From positions 24,239 to 30,283 of the forward strand of contig PKWK01000162.1 in assembly GCA_003133205.1 (NCBI GenBank): a DNA stretch of 6,045 bases, read 5' to 3'. Positions 1 to 4,353 of the stretch are shown one piece after another. A model generated the notes under the pieces. It was not told where the DNA came from. It ran no database searches and saw nothing but the letters and a program-made list of their open reading frames with translations. The number at the start of each line of letters is the position of its first letter. The first letter of the stretch is position 1. The DNA comes from Granulicella sp. (GTDB taxonomy: Bacteria; Acidobacteriota; Terriglobia; Terriglobales; Acidobacteriaceae). A program made the translations under genes and the position numbers.

Positions 1-207
1 CAGCGCTGCGGCTGTCACAGGCGCCGCAGTTTGTACCGGCGACGGAGCCGCGGTAGCAGCGGGTGCCGATGGCGATGCCGGCTGCGGGTTCATCTTCGTG
101 TGGTAGTACTGCGCGCCGAAGAGGACAGCTACAAAAACGACCATCATCGCGATAAGCGACCTGTTGTCCTGTCCGCCATGCTGATTGGGGTTGCTGAACT
201 CTGCCAA
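1..207 (-). CDS. yidC: Membrane protein insertase YidC, N-terminal part (runs off left edge)
   Basis: YidC inserts and folds inner-membrane proteins, alone or with SecYEG. Only the first 69 codons are visible. They read MAEFSNPNQHGGQDNRSLIA, then a hydrophobic segment at about residues 19-33 (MMVVFVAVLF), then QYYHTK and a Pro/Ala/Ser/Thr-rich stretch to the window edge. This matches the N-terminus of Gram-negative-type YidC: a short cytoplasmic tail, the first membrane helix, and a low-complexity linker leading to the periplasmic domain. The start is a TTG at 207-205, chosen because AGGA (214-217 on the plus strand) lies 6 bases upstream and the product begins with the family-like MAEF..N.N. 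It is the last visible gene of the rpmH-rnpA-yidD-yidC operon, 59 bases after yidD. The catalytic membrane core is outside the window, so identification rests on the N-terminus plus gene order. Confidence 0.88.
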   Translation of the reverse strand, partial: MAEFSNPNQHGGQDNRSLIAMMVVFVAVLFGAQYYHTKMNPQPASPSAPAATAAPSPVQTAAPVTAAAL

Positions 208-266
208 GGGATTTCCTATTCTGTAGGTAGCTGGAAGTTGCGGCCGAGCGACTCCCAGCCTGTTGT

Positions 267-629
267 CTATGGTAAATGGTCTGCGCTCTTCTGGCCCGCG
301 CCGGAAGAAGCCGATTGCGCTACAGACGAAATACGCTTGGGCACCGGATCGAGCCCGCCTTTGCCCCATGGATGGCAGCGCGCAAACCGGCGCAGCGCCA
401 GCCATGACCCGCGAATGACCCCGAACCGGCTGATCGCCGTGTAGGCGTACTCCGAACACGTCGGCAGGTAAAGGCACTGGCTGGGAGAGATCGCATGCAG
501 CACGGGAGAAAGGGTGGCCTTGTACAGCCGGAAGGCGAACCGGAGCGCGACCTCCTTCGGGCCGCTTGCGGTCGATGCAAGCTCTAACTGTTCCGGGGCT
601 GGCTGTGCAGTTGCCATGGCGCTGCTCAA
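267..629 (-). CDS. yidD: Membrane protein insertion efficiency factor YidD
   Basis: YidD is a small protein associated with the inner membrane that assists YidC-dependent insertion. The family core is clear at about residues 29-98: [14 protein letters not shown], then [26 protein letters not shown] and LDPVP. The conserved cysteines are Cys52, Cys58 and Cys85. At 120 aa it is longer than the roughly 85 aa E. coli protein, with an extra 25 or so N-terminal residues and a Ser/Ala/Gly-rich tail of about 20 residues after DPVP. The TTG start at 629 overlaps the rnpA stop (TTGA). An ATG four codons later (617-615) would give 116 aa and is an equally good start, because neither has a strong Shine-Dalgarno sequence, which suggests translational coupling to rnpA. 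It lies directly upstream of yidC, its functional partner. Confidence 0.93.
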   Translation of the reverse strand: MSSAMATAQPAPEQLELASTASGPKEVALRFAFRLYKATLSPVLHAISPSQCLYLPTCSEYAYTAISRFGVIRGSWLALRRFARCHPWGKGGLDPVPKRISSVAQSASSGAGQKSADHLP

Positions 630-1045
630 TTCACGGCGGGCGGGAGAGGCACCGCCTGCTTTTCCGAAGCCCTCTGAATCGCGCGGAACACCGAGGCCAC
701 CTCGCGTTCAAGGGCTGCCATGTCGAGATCAATCACGCTGCGCCGAGGATGAAGCACCACGTCGACGGGCGATCGCAGGAGGGAAAGCTGCTTGCGAACC
801 GCCGCGCGCATCCGCCGCTTGATGCGGTTGCGATCCACGGCCTTGCCCATGGCCTTGGGGACTGTAAGCCCGACTCGCGGTGCGTCGGAATCGGGAGGTG
901 CGTCGCGCACCGGACTTCGGTCGGGACCGAGCGGCGCTCGCAGCACAAAGAAGTAGCTCATCTGCTTGCCGAACTGCTTGCGACTGGCGGTGTACACGCG
1001 CTGGTAATCGGCGTGTTTGCGCAGCCGGCAGGTGGCGGCGATCAT
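626..1045 (-). CDS. rnpA: Ribonuclease P protein component
   Basis: This basic protein binds the RNase P RNA and helps it cleave the 5' leader from pre-tRNA. From the ATG at 1045 the product is 139 aa. It opens with [13 protein letters not shown] (family start: L.+..+F..V), has the FFVLRA and [11 protein letters not shown] strands, and the diagnostic RNR box [10 protein letters not shown] at residues 71-80. A Pro/Asp-rich insert at about residues 37-56 lies between the two strands and makes the protein longer than the usual 110-125 aa. The frame stays open upstream to a TTG at 1147 (173 aa), but the 1045 ATG is preferred because GAGGGG (1052-1057 on the plus strand) sits 6 bases before it and the conserved fold begins immediately after. 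The stop overlaps the TTG start of yidD. It is probably cotranscribed with rpmH, 160 bases upstream. Confidence 0.95.
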   Translation of the reverse strand: MIAATCRLRKHADYQRVYTASRKQFGKQMSYFFVLRAPLGPDRSPVRDAPPDSDAPRVGLTVPKAMGKAVDRNRIKRRMRAAVRKQLSLLRSPVDVVLHPRRSVIDLDMAALEREVASVFRAIQRASEKQAVPLPPAVN

Positions 1046-1156
1046 AGAGTGCCCCTCGGTCGCGCAGGCGACAGACTGACTGACACGAGGAACAAGTGTG
1101 CAATCTTCAGACGGCCTTACTGGAGTGCGATGATTGGGTGATGGCAAGGTTCAGCC

Positions 1157-1218
1157 CCGCGACAACTGCCCACGAAAAGCTGAGAACATGCGCGGATCGC
1201 GACGTTTAGTTGTCGCGG
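1157..1218 (-). promoter_or_regulatory. Competing inverted repeats across the rpmH stop codon
   Basis: In the minus-strand mRNA the last rpmH codons form CCGCGACAACT (1218-1208). This segment can pair perfectly over 11 bases with AGTTGTCGCGG (1167-1157), about 40 bases downstream. Alternatively its CGCGAC core can pair with the nearer GTCGCG (1203-1198), closing an 8-base loop that contains the rpmH stop codon. The two stems are mutually exclusive. No U-tract follows either one, so neither looks like a classic intrinsic terminator. A role in mRNA processing, stability, or uneven expression of rpmH and rnpA is inference only. Confidence 0.4.
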
Positions 1219-1364
1219 AAACCGGCGCTGACGGCGATCTTGTGGCGTCCTTTGGCACGCCGGCGGCTCAGCACGGCTGCGCCCGCCTTGGTCTTCATGC
1301 GGGTAAGAAACCCGTGGGTCTTCGCGCGGTGGCGGCGGTTGGGTTGGAAGGTACGCTTCGGCAT
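1206..1364 (-). CDS. rpmH: 50S ribosomal protein L34
   Basis: L34 is a small, very basic protein of the large ribosomal subunit. The 52 aa product begins [20 protein letters not shown] and continues with TRMKTKAG and [11 protein letters not shown], which is the L34 signature across its whole length. It is slightly longer than the usual 44-46 aa because of a C-terminal extension ([10 protein letters not shown]). The start is set by the invariant MPKRT(F/Y)QP beginning and by CAGGAG (1374-1379 on the plus strand) 9 bases upstream. The longer open frame upstream is not part of the gene. It is the first gene of the leftward operon and is followed by rnpA, the order found in most bacteria. A plausible promoter lies at 1412-1441. 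The end of the gene, including its stop codon, takes part in the stem structures at 1157-1218. Confidence 0.97.
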   Translation of the reverse strand: MPKRTFQPNRRHRAKTHGFLTRMKTKAGAAVLSRRRAKGRHKIAVSAGFRDN

Positions 1365-1411
1365 TTGACTCGACTCCTGCTCAATCTCTTTGCGGTATGC
1401 AACAGTCCTCC

Positions 1412-1441
1412 AGTATACCTCAAAGTCTTCGCGATCCCCAA
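1412..1441 (-). promoter_or_regulatory. Candidate promoter of the rpmH operon
   Basis: On the minus strand TATACT (1417-1412) matches the -10 consensus at 5 of 6 positions. A weak -35 element, TTGGGG (1441-1436), lies 18 bases upstream. Transcription would start near 1405, giving a leader of about 40 bases before the rpmH ATG with its CAGGAG site. The -10 is good and the -35 poor, so this is a plausible assignment and not a demonstrated one. Confidence 0.4.
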
Positions 1442-1526
1442 CAGGGAAGCAAAGGAAAGGAGTTAGTCGCGCCACGAAAAGCGGCTCGAGCATGCGTCAA
1501 AAAGTCAGATTCCAAGCGGGGCGAAA

Positions 1527-1550
1527 TGATCTTCACGTTGATCTTCACAA
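1527..1550 (+). repeat. 12-base tandem direct repeat upstream of dnaA
   Basis: Two adjacent 12-base units, TGATCTTCACGT (1527-1538) and TGATCTTCACAA (1539-1550), are identical at their first 10 positions. The shared GATCTTC heptamer recurs inverted at 1712-1718. The spacing is close to one helical turn and the position is about 35 bases upstream of the candidate dnaA promoter. This would suit a pair of binding sites for a regulator or initiator, but no known protein site is recognised in it. Confidence 0.55.
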
Positions 1551-1585
1551 GGAATGGTGCAACAAAAAAAATGTCACTGAATGGC

Positions 1586-1616
1586 TTGAAATCGACTTGG
1601 TTTTCCGTGCTACTAT
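1586..1616 (+). promoter_or_regulatory. Candidate promoter of dnaA
   Basis: TTGAAA (1586-1591, 5 of 6 to the -35 consensus) is followed after 19 bases by TACTAT (1611-1616). The latter is preceded by TGC, giving an extended -10 (TGnTACTAT) that could compensate for the long spacer. Transcription would begin near 1623, leaving a dnaA leader of about 250 bases. Such a long leader would leave room for regulation but contains no recognised riboswitch. The A+T-rich DNA nearer the gene could hold another promoter. Confidence 0.3.
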
Positions 1617-1875
1617 CAAACCCGCTTACTAAAGACGAATTCCATTCATCTGGATCGTACTTTGGTTCACGTTGTCGTTTCGCTTCGCAAAGGGGTTGTC
1701 AATCCCGGCGCGAAGATCTCCAGCAAACAGTGTTCCTCTCAACTCGCCTTTACCGGCGGTGTGGAGGTTTGTTGCCTTTGCAGTCACGATTGCAGTTCTT
1801 TCGTTTTTCGGGGTCAGTCTCACTCATCTTGAATTAAGAAAAACTTGGAATCAAATCCAAGAAGGAAACAAGAGC

Positions 1876-3294
1876 ATGTCATTCGTTCCCACGGCGACTG
1901 CCGTACTGAATTATTGGGTCCGCATCCTCGGTGCGCTTGAGAAAAAGATCAATCGCCAGTCCTTTGAGACGTGGCTCAAGCCAACCAGGTTCTCCCACAT
2001 TCAGGGCAAGACCCTGTACGTGCGGATCCCCTCCGCAGAGTTTCAGGATGTTTGTGAAAAATACGCGGACCTGATCCAGGAGGCCATCGATAATCTCGGC
2101 CTCGATATCGAGACGGTAACCTTCACCACGCCGCAACAAGACCCCAGTGCGCCTCGCGTACGCGAAGACGGCGGATTTGCGCCGGTCCCCAGCCACAATT
2201 CCAACGCGCCACACTCGCGCCGGGCACCTGGCCTGGCGGCCCCCGCGCCCGAGCAGTCGCGCTTCGACTGGAACACTGCTTCCCAGCTCAACCCGCGCTA
2301 CCAGTTCGACGCCTTCGTGATCGGCAGCGGCAACCAGTTCGCCATGGCCGCGGCTCAGGCAGTCGCAGAGCGCCCGTCCAAGGCATACAACCCGCTCTTC
2401 CTGTATGGCGGCGTCGGCATGGGCAAGACCCACCTGATGCATGCCATCGGCCACGATGTGAAGCGCCGCCAGCCCCACGCCTCCATCTGCTACGTCTCCG
2501 GCGAGAAGTTCATGAACGAGATGGTGGACTGTGTTCGCTACCAGAAGATGACCAGCTTCCGCGACAAGTTCCGCAATGTGGACGTCCTGCTCATCGACGA
2601 CATCCAATTTCTGGCCGGCAAGGAGCGCACCCAGGAGGAGTTCTTCCACACCTTCAACACGCTCCACGAAAGCATGAAGCAGATCGTGATTGCGTCGGAC
2701 CGCCCGCCCAAAGAACTGCCCGACTTTGAAGATCGTCTGCGGTCGCGCTTTGAGTGGGGGCTCATCGCCGACATCCAGCCGCCCGACCTCGAGACCAAGG
2801 TTGCCATTCTGCAGAAGAAGGCGGAGTCCGAGCAGACGCAGCTTCCCACCGACGTTGCGCTGTTCATCGCAAGCAACGTGCGGACCAATGTTCGCGAGTT
2901 GGAGGGAGCGCTCGTCCGCCTCATCGCGTGGTGCTCGATGCATGGCGTCGAAATCACGCTCGCGGTGACCCAGCAGTGCCTCAAGCAGTTCATCGACACG
3001 CAGGTCCGCAAGATCACCATCGAGGCCATTCAGCGCGCCGTCGCGGAGTCCTTTGGCATGCGCGTCGCCGAACTGAAGCAGAAGAACAACTCGCGCCAGA
3101 TTGTGGTGCCGCGCCAGATCGCCATGTATCTGGCCAAGCAGCTCACCGAGGCATCTTTGCCGGAAATTGGCCGTCAGTTCGGCGGGAAGCATCACACTAC
3201 CGTGATGCACTCTATCGCCAAGATTGACGAACACCGCCGTTCCGACAAGGACATGAACCGCACGATCAACAAGCTGATGGAGACCCTAAGCTAG
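1876..3294 (+). CDS. dnaA: Chromosomal replication initiator protein DnaA
   Basis: DnaA is the AAA+ ATPase that binds origin DnaA boxes, opens the duplex and recruits the helicase; it often represses its own gene. The 472 aa product is complete. Domain I spans about residues 10-85 (W14, RQSFETWLKP at 27-36). A short Pro/Ala-rich linker follows to about 135. The AAA+ core begins at LNPRYQFDAFVIGSGN and contains Walker A GGVGMGKT (178-185), Walker B LLIDDIQ (238-244), sensor I IVIASDRPP (270-278), the arginine-finger region RLRSRFEWGL (287-296) and sensor II RTNVRELEGAL (336-346). Domain IV carries the DNA-binding signature FGGKHHTTVMHSIAKI (435-450). The start at 1876 is preferred to the open upstream frame because GAAGGA (1861-1866) lies 9 bases before it and domain I begins there. 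The gene is divergent from rpmH. No truncation is seen. Confidence 0.98.
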   Translation: MSFVPTATAVLNYWVRILGALEKKINRQSFETWLKPTRFSHIQGKTLYVRIPSAEFQDVCEKYADLIQEAIDNLGLDIETVTFTTPQQDPSAPRVREDGGFAPVPSHNSNAPHSRRAPGLAAPAPEQSRFDWNTASQLNPRYQFDAFVIGSGNQFAMAAAQAVAERPSKAYNPLFLYGGVGMGKTHLMHAIGHDVKRRQPHASICYVSGEKFMNEMVDCVRYQKMTSFRDKFRNVDVLLIDDIQFLAGKERTQEEFFHTFNTLHESMKQIVIASDRPPKELPDFEDRLRSRFEWGLIADIQPPDLETKVAILQKKAESEQTQLPTDVALFIASNVRTNVRELEGALVRLIAWCSMHGVEITLAVTQQCLKQFIDTQVRKITIEAIQRAVAESFGMRVAELKQKNNSRQIVVPRQIAMYLAKQLTEASLPEIGRQFGGKHHTTVMHSIAKIDEHRRSDKDMNRTINKLMETLS

Positions 3295-3322
3295 GTCGAA
3301 CGTCCTTCTGAAGCTCCCCAGA

Positions 3323-3343
3323 CAGCCCGCAGGGCGCGGGTTG
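3323..3343 (+). terminator. Hairpin downstream of dnaA, possible weak terminator
   Basis: CAGCCCGC (3323-3330) pairs with GCGGGTTG (3336-3343) over 8 bases with one G-U pair and a 5-base loop (AGGGC), starting 28 bases after the dnaA stop. No T-tract follows, so efficient intrinsic termination is doubtful. It could instead stabilise the dnaA mRNA 3' end or mark a processing point before the small downstream gene. Confidence 0.35.
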
Positions 3344-3376
3344 ACATCCAACCGTTTACCGGTACAGGAGAATGAC

Positions 3377-3583
3377 ATGATCAACGGTGCAACGACTCGC
3401 CGCGACGAAGCAAGGTTCAAGGGCGCAACGGAAGACGATGGCAATCCCGTCGACGCCGAGCCCCGCCGGCAGCTCAGCTCCTTCGCCGATCAGCTGGGTC
3501 ATCGCGACCAAGATGAGATGCTGAAGGACAACGATACCGATTTCCCGGAACCCGACGCCAAGGCCGAAATTACCGGCAAGTAA
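3377..3583 (+). CDS. Small acidic hypothetical protein (68 aa)
   Basis: I do not recognise a family with confidence. The start at 3377 is well supported by AGGAG (3366-3370) exactly 6 bases before the ATG; an in-frame TTG at 3341 would add 12 residues and is less likely. The product is polar, rich in Asp, Glu, Arg and Gln, and has no membrane segment, signal peptide or cysteine. It contains DEARFKGATEDDGNPVDAEP and an acidic tail EMLKDNDTDFPEPDAKAEI, and is probably largely disordered. It lies 82 bases after dnaA and 126 bases before the KH-R3H gene, on the same strand, so read-through from dnaA is possible. A real protein is suggested by the strong ribosome site and the gene-like spacing; function is unknown. 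Confidence 0.65.
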   Translation: MINGATTRRDEARFKGATEDDGNPVDAEPRRQLSSFADQLGHRDQDEMLKDNDTDFPEPDAKAEITGK

Positions 3584-3709
3584 GGCACGCGGTTTCCAAT
3601 CGACTCGCTGCCGAAGGCACCGACTCGCTGGGCACGAGCGGGTGTGAGGCTAGTCACGCTCGCGCCGCGAAAGTTTGGTATATGCTTTATTCCTAAGGTA
3701 AATACCGTC

Positions 3710-4336
3710 ATGGAAGATGTGGCCCAGGCAGCCCAGACAATTGCAAAATTCCTTCAGACCTTCACGTTGAACGGTGGGCTGCGGCTCCGGTATCGCGTGA
3801 AGCTGCGCGGCGTTAAGCCGAGCAACGTGGATGGCTCGGAGGCTTCCGAGTCTGACGCCGACCGCTCGGCGCAAGGCGCGGGGAGCGATGGTCCGCGCAA
3901 TCTGTACGTCGAATTCTCCGGTCCCGACGCCCCTGTGCTGACCGGGCACAATGGCGAGGTGCTGAACGCGCTCGAGCATATCGCGGCGAAGATCCTGCGG
4001 CTCGAACCGGAGGAGCACGACCTGGTGTCGTTTGACGCAGACCACTTCAAAGCGAACCGTGATCGCCAGATGCGCGAGTCTGCTGCGGCTGCGGTCGAGC
4101 GCGTGCTGGCAACAGGGCGGCCGCACTCGTTTCCGGCGATGACCTCGCGGGAACGCCGGATGCTTCACCTGATTCTGAGCGAATCGGGCTTGCCAACCGC
4201 TTCGAGCGGAGAAGGGCCGGGGCGCTTTGTGGTGCTCTACCCCGCAGGCGCGGATACTTCCTCACCCATGATTGCGCAGCCATCCGAGCGCCGTCATGAC
4301 GCCCAGCGCATCCGCGATACCTTTCGCCACCGGTAA
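3710..4336 (+). CDS. Jag/KhpB-like KH-R3H domain RNA-binding protein, lacking the Jag N-terminal domain
   Basis: The 208 aa product carries the two RNA-binding modules of the Jag/KhpB (EloR) family. The KH domain covers about residues 64-100: LYVEFSGPDAPVLTG followed by HNGEVLNALEHIAAKI, with the GxxG loop as GHNG at 79-82. The R3H domain covers about 140-178, with SRERRMLHLIL (the R-x3-H motif is RRMLH, 149-153) and a closing EGPGRFVVLYP strand. The basic N-terminus (AKFLQTFTLNGGLRLRYRVKLRG) probably forms the first KH strand and is followed by an acidic Ser/Asp/Glu linker at 42-62. The roughly 50-residue Jag_N domain typical of the family is absent. The start at 3710 has AAGG (3695-3698) 11 bases upstream; a start at 3644 would add 22 unlikely residues. 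The gene converges with mfd, 17 bases apart. Family assignment is firm; the RNA targets are not predictable, though relatives affect cell elongation and division. Confidence 0.88.
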   Translation: MEDVAQAAQTIAKFLQTFTLNGGLRLRYRVKLRGVKPSNVDGSEASESDADRSAQGAGSDGPRNLYVEFSGPDAPVLTGHNGEVLNALEHIAAKILRLEPEEHDLVSFDADHFKANRDRQMRESAAAAVERVLATGRPHSFPAMTSRERRMLHLILSESGLPTASSGEGPGRFVVLYPAGADTSSPMIAQPSERRHDAQRIRDTFRHR

Positions 4337-4353
4337 GCGCGGAACCGCAGCAA

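Larger units (their letters stand above)
1365..1875. other. rpmH-dnaA divergent intergenic region, possible oriC candidate
   Basis: This 511-base stretch has no convincing gene. It is visibly richer in A+T than the flanking genes, for example the A-run at 1563-1570 and the A-rich 1833-1870. It contains the outward-facing candidate promoters of rpmH and dnaA and two short direct repeats with a 12-base period (1527-1550 and 1778-1796). In many bacteria the rpmH-dnaA gap carries the replication origin with clusters of TTATCCACA-like DnaA boxes. None within two mismatches was found by eye on either strand. The nearest are about 6/9 matches, such as 1760-1768 on the minus strand. The region is therefore positioned like an origin, but the sequence alone does not establish it as one. 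The frame upstream of dnaA stays open from 1672, apparently by chance. Confidence 0.5.

Noticed and set aside
31..444. A 137-codon plus-strand frame at the left edge.
   Set aside because: It is antisense to yidC and yidD, both of which are recognisable, and its translation is Arg-rich shadow sequence.
1046..1147. A 34-residue N-terminal extension of RnpA from a TTG at 1147.
   Set aside because: The extension resembles no RnpA sequence and the ATG at 1045 has a well-placed GAGGGG.
1397..1837. A 146-codon plus-strand frame across the rpmH-dnaA gap.
   Set aside because: Composition looks random, it covers both candidate promoters and shows no family signature; treated as non-coding.
1879..3234. 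A 451-codon open frame antisense to dnaA.
   Set aside because: It lies wholly within dnaA on the other strand, its product is a low-complexity Leu/Val/Asp/Gly/Arg mix with no recognisable domain, and GC-rich codon use commonly leaves such frames open. dnaA is unambiguous.
3341..3346. A perfect TTGACA -35 box downstream of dnaA.
   Set aside because: No acceptable -10 element lies 16-18 bases further on (the DNA there reads TACAGGAG, the ribosome site of the small gene), and the hexamer overlaps the hairpin arm.
3601..3647. Direct repeat CGACTCGCTG (3601-3610 and 3621-3630) and an imperfect hairpin before the KH-R3H gene.
   Set aside because: Only 10 bases repeat, the hairpin stem is broken by mismatches and lacks a T-tract, so neither a terminator nor a functional repeat can be supported.
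3679..3686. TATATGCT as a -10 box for the KH-R3H gene.
   Set aside because: No reasonable -35 lies at the right distance upstream, so it stays below the level of a feature.
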